Of a DNA stretch of 64,000 nt, positions 20,281-28,437 are shown in pieces. The translations under genes and the position numbers were made by a program. The stretch is taken from assembly GCF_005280255.1 (NCBI RefSeq), contig NZ_CP040018.1, positions 744,001-808,000 of the forward strand, read 5' to 3'. The stretch comes from Arthrobacter sp. 24S4-2 (GTDB lineage: Bacteria; Actinomycetota; Actinomycetes; Actinomycetales; Micrococcaceae). The notes below the pieces were generated by a model that saw only the letters and a list, made by a program, of their open reading frames with translations, did no database searches and was not told the origin of the DNA. Position 1 is the stretch's first letter. The number at the start of each line of letters is the position of its first letter.

Positions 20281-22056
20281 ATGTTGCCGACCCTCCGGAC
20301 CATCCTTGCCCTTCCCGTGCTTCGCGCCGCCGCGCCGCAGATTTTGGGCGGCGGCGTTCCTGACGCCGCCACTGGTAGTGCCGCCGCAGGCAGTGCTGAC
20401 GGCGCGGCCGGCCTCGATGCGCCGGTCCGCTGGGTCCATGTCAGCGAATTGCTGGACATTTCCGGACTCCTTTCCGGCGGTGAACTGGTGCTTACCACCG
20501 GACTGGAGCTGGAGAAGGAGCCGGAAGCCACGGCGTCGTTCATCCGTTCCCTCGAGGAATCCTCAGCTGCCGGGCTGATCGTGGAACTCGTGGGGGAGCG
20601 GAGCAGGAGCCTGGCCGCGCTGCAGGCGGCGGCGAAGTCATGCACGCTGCCGGTGATCGTGGTGCAACGGCGGGTGCGCTTCGTCGACGTCACCGAGGTG
20701 GTGCACCGGATGATCGTGGCGGACCAGCTCGAACGCGTGGAACGCGCCCGCGATGTCCATGAGGCCTTCACGGTATTGAGCCTGGAAAGCGCCGGGACAG
20801 AGCGCGTGGTGGAACAGGCCGCCGGGATGATCGGCGAGCCCGTGGTCCTGGAGGACCTGTCCCACCTGGTCCTTGCCTACTCGGCGCAGGGGCTCGCCGC
20901 CACGGAGCTCCTGCATGACTGGGAGCGCCGGTCCCGGACCACTCCTTCGCCTGCCCGGACCGTGCGCACGGGGCCGGAGAACTGGCTGCAGGTGCCGGTG
21001 GGTATCCGGGAGCAGCTGTGGGGACGGCTGGTCCTCCCGGCAGCGTCCGAGGACGAGGAGACGGCGGCCATGGTGCTCGAGCGGGCAGCCCAGACCCTCG
21101 CCATCAACCGCCTCGCCGAGCGGGACCGGCGCGAACTCAGCCAGCAAGCGCAGGCCGGGCTGCTCAACGCGCTGCGCCAGCCGCGGGGACTCAGCGAAGC
21201 GGAGGCGCTGGCACGTGCGGGTGCCCTGGGGCTGAAGCGGTCGCCGCTTTACGTGCCCATAGTGTTCCGCGCGGGCCTGGCCGCGCAGGCCGTCCCGCAG
21301 GCAGCCGCTGCCGCCGAGGCAACCCAATCCCGCGATCCGCTCGCCGGCCAGCAGGAGGAGCGCGCCCTCCTGGAACAGCTGGCCAGGGTGGTCAAGTCCA
21401 CCGCCGGCAGCGCGCTGACGGCCAGCATCCAGTCCGGATCGGTGGGCATGATCCTCGCCCTTCCCGCGAAGCAGCTCGAGGACGCCACCCTGCAGCGGCT
21501 GGCCGATGCCCTGGCAATGCAGGCCGGCGACGGCGGCACCCGAACGGCGTCCGACGGCGGCACCCATCCGGCGGACGAAGGCGGGGTCCGCCGGGCGGGA
21601 CCGGCGACACCCGGCTGGACCATCGGCGTCGGACGCCCGCGGGGCTCGCTGCTGGAGGCAGCTGCAGGCATCGACGAGGCCGCGCACGTCGCCGAAACAG
21701 CGGCAACGCTGCGGGGAACCCGGAAGCCGTTCTACCGTGCCACCGACGTCCGGCTCCGCGGGCTGCTGGCGCTCCTGCGCAACGATCCGCGCGTCCAGCA
21801 GTTCGTGGAATCCGAGCTCGCGGGCGTCCTGCACGCCGACGCCCAGGGCCGGGGAGGCCAACTGGAACTCCTTGGCCAGTACCTTGATTCCGGCGGCAAC
21901 AAAGCGGCCCTGGCGCGCAGCGGATATCTGAGCCGGCCCACGCTCTACGCCCGGCTGGCGCGGCTGGAGGAGCTGCTGGCCGTGGACCTTGACGACGCCG
22001 AGTCCCGGACGTCTCTGCACGTCGCCCTCCTGCTGCACCGGCTCCGTGCGCTGTGA
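20281..22056 (+). CDS. PucR-family transcriptional regulator
   Basis: The product has 591 residues with the PucR layout. An N-terminal purine-catabolism-type domain (residues ~1-130) contains VRWVHVSELLDISGLLSGGELVLTTG, a signature of this family. A central GAF/CdaR-like region follows. The C-terminal HTH_30 (about residues 535-590) reads LGQYLDSGGNKAALARSGYLSRPTLYARLARLEELL. Such regulators sense small metabolites and usually activate divergent catabolic operons. Here the target is most likely the mmsA-aminotransferase operon. A Gly/Thr-rich insertion with tandem DGGT motifs lies near residue 418. Confidence 0.88.
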   Translation: MLPTLRTILALPVLRAAAPQILGGGVPDAATGSAAAGSADGAAGLDAPVRWVHVSELLDISGLLSGGELVLTTGLELEKEPEATASFIRSLEESSAAGLIVELVGERSRSLAALQAAAKSCTLPVIVVQRRVRFVDVTEVVHRMIVADQLERVERARDVHEAFTVLSLESAGTERVVEQAAGMIGEPVVLEDLSHLVLAYSAQGLAATELLHDWERRSRTTPSPARTVRTGPENWLQVPVGIREQLWGRLVLPAASEDEETAAMVLERAAQTLAINRLAERDRRELSQQAQAGLLNALRQPRGLSEAEALARAGALGLKRSPLYVPIVFRAGLAAQAVPQAAAAAEATQSRDPLAGQQEERALLEQLARVVKSTAGSALTASIQSGSVGMILALPAKQLEDATLQRLADALAMQAGDGGTRTASDGGTHPADEGGVRRAGPATPGWTIGVGRPRGSLLEAAAGIDEAAHVAETAATLRGTRKPFYRATDVRLRGLLALLRNDPRVQQFVESELAGVLHADAQGRGGQLELLGQYLDSGGNKAALARSGYLSRPTLYARLARLEELLAVDLDDAESRTSLHVALLLHRLRAL

Positions 22057-22104
22057 CCCTGCAGCCGGTCCGCCACCTACGAACGCGGCGGCGGCCTAAG
22101 TGAC

Positions 22105-22713
22105 TCAGTCCGCGGCGACCGTGCCCTCATCCGGCAAAGCCGAGGGGAACGACGCCCGGAGCGCTGACAGCAGCTGGCCAAACACCTCGTCTTCGGTGCC
22201 CATGCCGTCCACGCTCAGCAGGATCCCGCGCTGAGAGTACGCCGAGGCTACCGGCTCAGTCTCGCGGTAGTAGAGCTCCAGGCGGTGCCGGATCACGTCT
22301 TCGGTATCGTCGCTGCGTCCGGCCAGGGTGGCGCGGTGGAGCACCCGGCGGACCAGTTCGGTATCGTCGGCCGTCAGCTGGAGTGCCACGTCCAGCGCCT
22401 GCCCGTTGGCGGCCAGGATCGTGTCGAGTTCGGCCTGCTGCGCCGTGGTGCGGGGGTACCCGTCCAGGAGGAATCCATAACGGACGTCATCCTCGTTCAG
22501 GCGGTCACGCACCATGCGGTTCGTGAGGCTGTCGGGAACGAAGTCGCCGGCGTCCAGATGCGCCACGACGTCACGGCCGAGCGGCGTCAGTTTCTTCACA
22601 TGCTCACGGAAGACGTCGCCGGTAGACACCCCGCTGATGCCGAGGTGCCTGGACAAACGTTCGGCTTGAGTGCCTTTGCCGCAGCCAGGGGGACCCATAA
22701 TCAGCATTCGCAT
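22105..22713 (-). CDS. Adenylate kinase paralogue (nucleoside monophosphate kinase)
   Basis: The product has about 202 residues: MRMLIMGPPGCGKGTQAERL with the P-loop GPPGCGKGT, STGDVFREHV, GFLLDGYPRTTAQ, and GRSDDTEDVIRHRLELY. All are Adk signatures including the LID arginines. The protein is of the short-LID type without zinc cysteines. In actinobacteria the housekeeping adk sits in the ribosomal-protein/secY operon, so this stand-alone copy is probably a paralogue. The start at 22713 is preferred to further-upstream options because the P-loop begins at residue 7, as in all Adks. It may phosphorylate AMP or another NMP. Confidence 0.82.
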   Translation of the reverse strand: MRMLIMGPPGCGKGTQAERLSRHLGISGVSTGDVFREHVKKLTPLGRDVVAHLDAGDFVPDSLTNRMVRDRLNEDDVRYGFLLDGYPRTTAQQAELDTILAANGQALDVALQLTADDTELVRRVLHRATLAGRSDDTEDVIRHRLELYYRETEPVASAYSQRGILLSVDGMGTEDEVFGQLLSALRASFPSALPDEGTVAAD

Positions 22714-22813
22714 CGTTGAGACCACTCCCTGGCGCCGTTGAAAGGTGTCCCTATATGGTGTCCGCCGGGAGGCGGCAGCACAAGGGACCCGGGCGCAGGC
22801 TTGGACATGGCGG

Positions 22814-23392
22814 TTAGGTCGCTGCTTCGGTTGTCGGTTCCGTGGTTCCGATTCTGGCACGGTGTGCTCGTACCCTGCCGCGACTGGCGCAGGCTGGTGA
22901 TGGGCACCAACGGCGCCGCTTGGATGGATCGAGGAATACCCACCGGCAGTCGCTCTCGCCGCACTCCGTGAGGTACCCGCGATCCGGCCCCCTCAGCGAA
23001 ACGATCGCCTGGATAGAGACGGCGGCGAGTGCGGCAGATACGGATATCCGAGTCTTTTCCGTCGATTGCAGTCGGCCGAGCCCGGGATCAGCATTCTGCC
23101 CAGCAATGATTGTGGAGTTCACGTAATCCTCAGAATGCGCTGACGGTTCGTGGCCCTCCACTGCGCTCATGGCGAGGTCCCGCAGCGCCTCCCGAAGCGA
23201 GATCGCTTTGCCCAGATCGCCGGTGGAGACCTGATCGGATGGCTCCATCCCGGCAAGGGTCAACCAGGAGTAAAGCTCGGAGGGGGACCGGAGTCGTTCG
23301 ATTGGGCGTGCACCGAACGACCGGCCCTGCGTGGCCAGCAGGTTCAGCCATGTCGCCCCGCCGTCAAAGCGAAAATCTGTCTCTGAGTTCAT
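22814..23392 (-). CDS. CGNR/ABATE-type zinc-finger transcriptional regulator
   Basis: The 192-residue protein begins with FRFDGGATWLNLLAT, the ABATE N-terminal motif (usually with F-FVNT). It ends with a zinc finger CGESDCRWVFLDPSKRRRWCPSPACASRGRVRAHR. The usual CGNR tetrapeptide is replaced by CASR, a visible deviation, but the four cysteines and the W-F-D-S core are intact. It is divergent from the CMD/PTE/LysE operon across a 65-nt gap that contains GTAAC/GTTAC repeats, so it most likely represses that operon and itself. The ligand is unknown. Confidence 0.8.
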   Translation of the reverse strand: MNSETDFRFDGGATWLNLLATQGRSFGARPIERLRSPSELYSWLTLAGMEPSDQVSTGDLGKAISLREALRDLAMSAVEGHEPSAHSEDYVNSTIIAGQNADPGLGRLQSTEKTRISVSAALAAVSIQAIVSLRGPDRGYLTECGESDCRWVFLDPSKRRRWCPSPACASRGRVRAHRARIGTTEPTTEAAT

Positions 23393-23401
23393 AGCTCTAG
23401 T

Positions 23402-23432
23402 GTAACGTGTGAACCGTTACGCTCCGTAACGG
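23402..23432. promoter_or_regulatory. Candidate operator, GTAAC/GTTAC inverted repeats
   Basis: CCGTTAC (23414-23420) and GTAACGG (23426-23432) form a 7-bp dyad with a 5-nt spacer; an additional GTAAC lies at 23402-23406. The repeats are centred in the 65-nt gap between the divergent CGNR regulator and the CMD gene. Confidence 0.5.
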
Positions 23433-23457
23433 ACATACCATTACATTTGAGGCGAAA

Positions 23458-23847
23458 ATGACCAGCCCTTTCGACCCGATCGCCGGCGCTTCGACGCTTG
23501 CCGAATTGCAGGACGCAGAAACCACCGAAGGTTGGCGGGCAACTGCGACGGCCGCCGCTCCCGGACTGGACGACTGGATTGCCGGCGCGGTCTTTGGCGG
23601 CACATATCAGCGCCCTGCGCTGACCATCCGGGACCGCCAGTTGCTCAACCTTGCGGCCATCGCTGCCCTGGGCGGTGCCGACCCACAACTCGTGGGACAT
23701 ATCCGCACCTGTAAGCGCATCGGGATGACTTCTGAGGAGATCTCGGAGGCGGTTGTCCACCTCATTCCGTACATAGGGCTCCCTCGTGCAATGGCGGCAC
23801 TGCGCATGGTCAATACGGCGGCCTCGGACGGGAGCAGTGAGAGATGA
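23458..23847 (+). CDS. Carboxymuconolactone decarboxylase-like (AhpD-fold) protein
   Basis: The product has 129 residues. DDWIAGAVFGGTYQRPALTIRDRQLLNLAAIAALGG followed by VGHIRTCKRIGMTSEEISEAVVHLIPYIGLPRAMAALR is the CMD pattern of gamma-carboxymuconolactone decarboxylases. Only one cysteine is present, so it is not an AhpD-type CxxC peroxidase. GAGGCG precedes the ATG. Its stop overlaps the next ATG (ATGA), indicating translational coupling to the phosphotriesterase-like gene. In this context it may decarboxylate or isomerise a lactone intermediate, which is inference. Confidence 0.82.
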   Translation: MTSPFDPIAGASTLAELQDAETTEGWRATATAAAPGLDDWIAGAVFGGTYQRPALTIRDRQLLNLAAIAALGGADPQLVGHIRTCKRIGMTSEEISEAVVHLIPYIGLPRAMAALRMVNTAASDGSSER

Positions 23848-24890
23848 CCGCACACACTGTCCGCACCCTCGCCGGAGACGTCCCCGCGGATACGCTCGGC
23901 GTGGTCAACTCCCACGATCATTTGTTTCTGACGACACCAGCCCTGCCCGGTGGCGAGTTGCAGGACTACGACGATGCCAGGCGGGAATTGTTGGATTTCG
24001 GGATGGCCGGGGGTAAGACGGTTATTCAGTGGACGCCCCGTGGCCTGCGCCGAGGCCTGCCGGGTTTGCGCACCCTGTCTCAGACGACGGATACGCTCAT
24101 CGTGGCGGCAACAGGACGGCACCGCCGCGAACTGTACGGGCCGGAGAATCCCGTCGCGAACGCAAGGGCGGGGGAGTTGGCGGGCATGTTTATCGACGAT
24201 GTCCATCAACAACGATGTGGTCTGATTAAGGTGGGCACCGGGTACCGCGGCATGAACGCCTTTGAGCGCGAGACCGTGGAGGCTGCCGCCGTTGCCCATC
24301 ATGCAACCGGTGCCCCTATCGCCGTTCACCTGGAAAGAGGCACCGCAGGCCACGAAGTCCTTGAGGCCTTCCTAGCCGAAGGTATTGCACCTGATTCGCT
24401 AATCCTGGGGCATATTGGCCGTAACCCGGACCCATATTATGTGGAGGATTTAGCTCAGTCGGGCGCCTTTCTCGCTCTCGACGGTCCCTCTACGGAGAAC
24501 CATCTGACGGACTGGCGGCTCATGCCACTGATCCAGAAACTTGTGGCGGCGGGCCATTTGGCGCAGTTACTTCTAGGAGCCGACACCACAAAGGCGCGTG
24601 CACAAGGTGTCTTCGGCGGCCCCGGTATGGGCGGATTGCTCAGGCGCACGAAGAATGATATTGAGAGGCACCTGGGATCAGAGGTAGTCCATTCAATCTT
24701 TGTTTCCGCGCCTCGACTGGCGTGGCGGCAGAGGTTGGCAAAAATTGAGCGCTATCGGGGCAGGCAGAGCGCCGGCAGGTCCGCTGAACCTGTAAGCCTT
24801 TCGGGCGCAGACCTGGGGCGAAGAGACCACGGCTCCCTCAGTCGATCGGCTCGCGCTAATTCTGCAACAACTGCTGGGCCCCTGACCTGA
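23844..24890 (+). CDS. Phosphotriesterase-like metal-dependent hydrolase (lactonase type)
   Basis: The 348-residue amidohydrolase-superfamily TIM barrel shows the binuclear metal ligands in order: H-x-H in VNSHDHLF near residue 24, the carbamylated-lysine strand GLIKVGTGY near 135, His in AVHLERG near 160, His in LILGHIGRNPD near 195, and the final Asp in LLLGADTTKA near 245. This order is that of PTE/PHP and phosphotriesterase-like lactonases. The last ~50 residues are a polar low-complexity tail beyond the barrel. It is coupled to the CMD gene upstream and the LysE gene downstream (1-nt overlap). Lactone or ester hydrolysis is inferred. Confidence 0.8.
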   Translation: MTAHTVRTLAGDVPADTLGVVNSHDHLFLTTPALPGGELQDYDDARRELLDFGMAGGKTVIQWTPRGLRRGLPGLRTLSQTTDTLIVAATGRHRRELYGPENPVANARAGELAGMFIDDVHQQRCGLIKVGTGYRGMNAFERETVEAAAVAHHATGAPIAVHLERGTAGHEVLEAFLAEGIAPDSLILGHIGRNPDPYYVEDLAQSGAFLALDGPSTENHLTDWRLMPLIQKLVAAGHLAQLLLGADTTKARAQGVFGGPGMGGLLRRTKNDIERHLGSEVVHSIFVSAPRLAWRQRLAKIERYRGRQSAGRSAEPVSLSGADLGRRDHGSLSRSARANSATTAGPLT

Positions 24891-25522
24891 TGAACCACAT
24901 GTCCCTTTCGTCCTACGTCACCTTCTGCGGACTCTGTGCAGCTCTCGCGGTATCACCGGGACCTGACAGTCTCCTCATACTGCGGTACAGCCTGCAACAG
25001 CTGAGCTCAGGGATTGCGGCTGCACTGGGCTCGGCGCTTGGCAACGTCGTGTGGGCCTTGATGGTCGCCATCGGTCTGGCTGCCCTGATCGAACAATCCG
25101 CCGAAGCGTACCGTGGCTTGAAACTGATCGGGGGGCTCTACCTTTTCTATCTAGGCACCCAAGCAGTCCGTGGCCGGAAGCGAGGCATGCAAGATCCGGC
25201 TGAAATAGGCCCTGGCGCGGCCGGCGTCATGTCATCGGCCGGGGCAGGGCTTCTCTCATGCATGCTGAACCCCAAAGTGGGGCTGTTCTTTCTCGCAGTC
25301 GTTCCACAATTCGTGCCTGAAGGTGGGGCAGTGTTCCCGCTCACCATGCTGCTGGGCGTGACACTTGCCGTCATTGTCCTCATGTACCTGGCCGTCCTGT
25401 GTCTCTTCGCAGCCAAAGCCAGCGCATGGCTCAAACAACCCAAGGTGAGCCGCGCCCTCGAAAAGACGTCCGGCCTCATCCTCTGCGCCCTCGGCATTGG
25501 CACGGCTGCTTCAGCGTACTGA
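24890..25522 (+). CDS. LysE/RhtB-family amino-acid-type exporter
   Basis: The 210-residue protein has six hydrophobic helices and the N-terminal LysE signature ALAVSPGPDSLLILRYSL, with the conserved PGPD, then GSALGNVVWALMVAIGLAAL. The middle motif LLSCMLNPKVGLFFLAVVPQFV is also diagnostic. LysE-type carriers export amino acids or homoserine lactone-like molecules. The start overlaps the phosphotriesterase-like stop by 1 nt; ATG 24899 is an alternative. As last gene of the operon it probably exports the product or substrate of the two enzymes. Confidence 0.88.
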   Translation: MNHMSLSSYVTFCGLCAALAVSPGPDSLLILRYSLQQLSSGIAAALGSALGNVVWALMVAIGLAALIEQSAEAYRGLKLIGGLYLFYLGTQAVRGRKRGMQDPAEIGPGAAGVMSSAGAGLLSCMLNPKVGLFFLAVVPQFVPEGGAVFPLTMLLGVTLAVIVLMYLAVLCLFAAKASAWLKQPKVSRALEKTSGLILCALGIGTAASAY

Positions 25523-25664
25523 GCAGAACACCCGGGTCTGTCGCGTTTCTTGGGGAACTGCGCGACCGTGGCAAATCCAAGGAAATGAGACAGTCCGCGG
25601 TGCCTGGAACGAGCACTCAGTTTGAGACGGTCCATTGACACGGCATTGCCCGTTCCGTCCGAGG

Positions 25665-25970
25665 CTATTCGAACATGGGTGAGACAAACCTTCGCTCGTA
25701 CCGTCGGATGCAATCTGATTCCGTCGCGAACCGGTATGCCTCGATGCACTCGGGATCCACTGTTGCCGCCGATCGGTACTTCTCGTAGTCCCCCAGTGAG
25801 GGGAAGGTGAACAGGGCGAAGGCCTCGTCGCTGTCACCTTCGCTGGGAAGGAAGTAGCCGTGATGCACTCCGCCCAGCCTGTTGACGAGGCGGATCCACC
25901 GCCGTCCATATTCTTCAAAGTCAGCGAGCTTGTTGGGATTGATCTCATATCGAAGGTGCACTGTGATCAC
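25665..25970 (-). CDS. NIPSNAP-family protein
   Basis: This 101-residue ferredoxin-like alpha/beta-barrel-type protein reads MITVHLRYEINPNKLADFEEYGRRWIRLVNRLGGVHHGYFLPSEG..., which is the NIPSNAP pattern (HLRYEI / FE-YG-W / G-HHGYFLPSEG). C-terminal YRFATESDCIRRYERRFVSPM is typical. Function is poorly defined; bacterial members are found beside catabolic genes. It is convergent with the LysE gene and 50 nt downstream of the GNAT gene on the same strand. Confidence 0.78.
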   Translation of the reverse strand: MITVHLRYEINPNKLADFEEYGRRWIRLVNRLGGVHHGYFLPSEGDSDEAFALFTFPSLGDYEKYRSAATVDPECIEAYRFATESDCIRRYERRFVSPMFE

Positions 25971-26019
25971 AGAAGGTCCTCTTTCGTTGGACGTGGGGGG
26001 TGCCGACCGCTAGTCGGAC

Positions 26020-26508
26020 TTAGAAGCGAAGTTCCATGAAGACGCTGTTTGGGTCCGTGGCGTAGTCCGCAAACAGCGGGCATTCGGTGAATCCGTTGCG
26101 GACGTATAGGCGACGTGCCGGGGCGAAATACTCCTCGGTCCCTGTTTCAAGGCAGATGCGCTGGAAGTCGCGGTACCGGGCTTCGTCCACGATGTGCTTG
26201 AGCATGAGGGTGGCTACGCCTCTGCCGCGTGCACTGGCCGTGGTTCGCATGGACTTGATTTCGCCAAACTGCGCCGAGGTTTCCTGCGTACCGGCGTCTG
26301 GGGAACCGAGGAGTTTCAGGGCGCCGCATCCCAGGAGTTCGCCGTTTTCACGGGCTGTCCAGAACGTGATGGAGGGTTCGGATAGTGCTGAATGGTCCAA
26401 TGCGTGCACGCTTTCGGCCGGAGACGTAGCAAACATGTCCGCCAGGTGCTCGCTCAGGAGCTGATGGACGTCCGCACGCGTGGGGTCGTCGCGCTCAATG
26501 TGAATCAT
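26020..26508 (-). CDS. GNAT-family N-acetyltransferase
   Basis: The product has about 162 residues from ATG 26508 (IHIERDDPTRADV). Acetyl-CoA-binding motif A is visible as IKSMRTTASARGRGVATLMLKHIVDEAR (R/Q-x-x-G-x-G/A as ARGRGVA), followed by LETGTEEYFAPARRLYVRNGFTECPLFADY. This resembles the YPO2211/PhnO-like group that often acetylates amino acids. The substrate is not identifiable. The start is placed at the fold's first strand; the frame is open further upstream. Confidence 0.82.
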   Translation of the reverse strand: MIHIERDDPTRADVHQLLSEHLADMFATSPAESVHALDHSALSEPSITFWTARENGELLGCGALKLLGSPDAGTQETSAQFGEIKSMRTTASARGRGVATLMLKHIVDEARYRDFQRICLETGTEEYFAPARRLYVRNGFTECPLFADYATDPNSVFMELRF

Positions 26509-26616
26509 GCTCACAAATCTAGCGGCCCGGCTAAGCACCCCGCATACCTTGCATTGATTGGGTTGTTTAGCCACCAGCCCTGCCAGAAGCGGGGACTCCC
26601 GGAAACTCGCTTCCGG

Positions 26617-27828
26617 TCATACCGAAGGTGCGCGGACTTCCTTGCTTTCCTGGGTGGTGGGCACCAAATCTTCTGCGGTTTTCAGCTCCAACCGTTGTCC
26701 CCACATGGTGCCGAGCAACACGAGCACAACACCGAGGACGCCGAGAGGCCCCAGGACGTCGCCGGCGAGCGTTACACCAATTGCGGCCGCCCAGACCGGC
26801 TCGGTTCCGAGTAGGAGACTAACCCGCGTCGGGGAGGTCTTGCGCACCGCCCACATCTGAATGAAGAACGGGAACACCGTGCACACGATCACCAAGTACG
26901 TCATCTGCAGTAGAGCGGCCCCTGTCATGCTTCCGGCGTAGGTCGTTACCGGTATTCCCCAGAGACTCGACATGATCAGGAAGACCAACCCGCAGGTGGA
27001 CATCTGCACGAAGGTCAGATTCAGTGAATCGATGCGCCGTCCGGCTGAGAGCCGGTGCATCCCTGTCACGTGGGCGGCCCGTGCGACGGCGGCCAGCAGG
27101 ATGAGCAAATCCCCGAAACCGAAGGACGCAGCAGCGCCGCCCGTGGCAAGGAAGTACACGCCGGCGACGGCAATAACCGCTCCCAGGTAAAACAGGCGGC
27201 TCAGCTTCCGCTTGCTGACCACTGTCTCGAGCACGGGGGTCATCACCACGGTCAAGCTGATGATGAGCCCCGCGTTGGTCGCACTGGTAGCGGCAATGCC
27301 GAATGTTTCGAAGGTAAAGACGGTCGATAGCAGCAGACCCAGAATGCCGCCGACCACTGCTTCCGTCTTCTTGAGCCGCTTCCGCATTGCAGCCAGGATC
27401 AAGCCCAGGGCAAGTGCAGTCAGGAGCATTCGGACGGCAAGGACTGCCAGTACGGTGTCCTGGCTGACCAGCTCCTTGGCCACCCAGTACGTTGAACCCC
27501 AGGCCACGGCAACGGCGAGCAGCAACATGTCGACGGTTGATGACCGCCGCCGGGCAGGGTGTTGATCAGGCACTGCTGAGCCCGGCAAAGGTACGTTCCT
27601 CAGATCGCACCGAATGGCCATCCTTTCTGTTTGCGCGGATTCCATTTCCCAGGCTTCACGGTCACGGAGATACAGGGGATCTTGGGCGCGGACGCTGACC
27701 GTGTCAACCGCGCGGCCGCTCAGGGTCCAGACGACTGTGCCGTTGACCCAGTTCGTTGAGGATTCGATGAAAGCCTGCGCCGCCGCGCGGACCACACCGA
27801 ACCATCGGCCCTCCACGGCCTCGGTCAC
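26617..27828 (-). CDS. EamA/DMT-superfamily transporter with N-terminal extension
   Basis: Residues ~97-395 form a ten-helix drug/metabolite transporter: VDMLLLAVAVAWGSTYWVAKEL, later ATNAGLIISLTVVMTPVLE, and GTEPVWAAAIGVTLAGDVLGPLGVLGVVLVLLG, the second EamA repeat. About 95 residues precede it, about a third more than normal. The frame starts with a GTG that overlaps the stop of the upstream gene (GTGA) and has normal codon usage (VTEAVEGRWFGVVRAAAQ...), so the extension may be translated. If not, Met at 27645 or 27621 is the start. The substrate is unknown. Confidence 0.75.
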   Translation of the reverse strand: MTEAVEGRWFGVVRAAAQAFIESSTNWVNGTVVWTLSGRAVDTVSVRAQDPLYLRDREAWEMESAQTERMAIRCDLRNVPLPGSAVPDQHPARRRSSTVDMLLLAVAVAWGSTYWVAKELVSQDTVLAVLAVRMLLTALALGLILAAMRKRLKKTEAVVGGILGLLLSTVFTFETFGIAATSATNAGLIISLTVVMTPVLETVVSKRKLSRLFYLGAVIAVAGVYFLATGGAAASFGFGDLLILLAAVARAAHVTGMHRLSAGRRIDSLNLTFVQMSTCGLVFLIMSSLWGIPVTTYAGSMTGAALLQMTYLVIVCTVFPFFIQMWAVRKTSPTRVSLLLGTEPVWAAAIGVTLAGDVLGPLGVLGVVLVLLGTMWGQRLELKTAEDLVPTTQESKEVRAPSV

Positions 27829-28202
27829 CCGGTTTGTTCAACGTCCATATTCTCACGGACCAGACGTTCGCTGAGGCATGCCGTTTCCAGATGGCGCAAC
27901 GCCTTGAGGAGGATCCAGGCAGCTGGCATCTCGCGGACCTCGAGGACCTTTTCGCCGCGGTCGAGGTGCTCCAGGCCACTGTAGCGTCCATAGCCGAATT
28001 TCCCGACACGGTGATTTAGCTCGTCAATGATCGCGCCGAACTCCAACGCGCGGCCGTCCACGGTTATGGGAAGCCCCTTCTCGCAAGGCGCGGAACGAGC
28101 CGGCACGATGGCAACGGCCTCCACGGCCCGCGCTGCCTGGCGTTCACTCGTTTCGATCAGCAATTGGCCGCCCGGCGCCCGAGCCATTCCCAACTGCGAC
28201 AA
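27825..28202 (-). CDS. Hypothetical protein coupled to the EamA transporter gene
   Basis: The product has 125 residues with GC-rich third positions, which supports translation. It is soluble, with LLIETSERQAARAVEAVAIVPAR and a hydrophobic C-terminal helix region REMPAAWILLKALRHLETACLSERLV. Its stop overlaps the GTG of the transporter gene by 4 nt. I do not recognise the family. It lies next to a probable gene remnant and may itself be truncated. Confidence 0.4.
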   Translation of the reverse strand: MSQLGMARAPGGQLLIETSERQAARAVEAVAIVPARSAPCEKGLPITVDGRALEFGAIIDELNHRVGKFGYGRYSGLEHLDRGEKVLEVREMPAAWILLKALRHLETACLSERLVRENMDVEQTG

Positions 28203-28387
28203 ACTCAGCCACTCCCATCGACAGAATCCTGAGAAAATCCAACGATACCGACTACAAGGTGTTCCTGCTGTTCGGCCAGATTGACCTCCACTGCGGCGCA
28301 GTGGGACCCGAGCAGCCGGAGGCTGGACTCGCTGGTGCCGGTTCCTCGGGCGTCATGGAATCCTTCGCCTGCAGCACAGTGAGGTGA
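28202..28387 (+). pseudogene. Probable gene remnant (C-terminal fragment)
   Basis: A start-less frame runs to a TGA at 28385-28387 and reads ...ATPIDRILRKSNDTDYKVFLLFGQIDLHCG.... The DYKVFLLFGQIDLH segment looks like genuine protein, similar in style to the GEID segment of SGNH-like proteins. No start codon or ribosome site precedes it. It lies at the edge of the accessory block next to clpC. Confidence 0.3.
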
Positions 28388-28437
28388 GACGGCGGACTTC
28401 AGCCCGCCTCGACGGTGGTCAGACGTGGTTTTCTGGT

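Noticed and set aside
27834..28019. 61-codon plus-strand frame inside 27825-28202
   Set aside because: The minus-strand frame is longer, has better third-position GC and overlaps the next gene by GTGA; the plus frame lacks a ribosome site.
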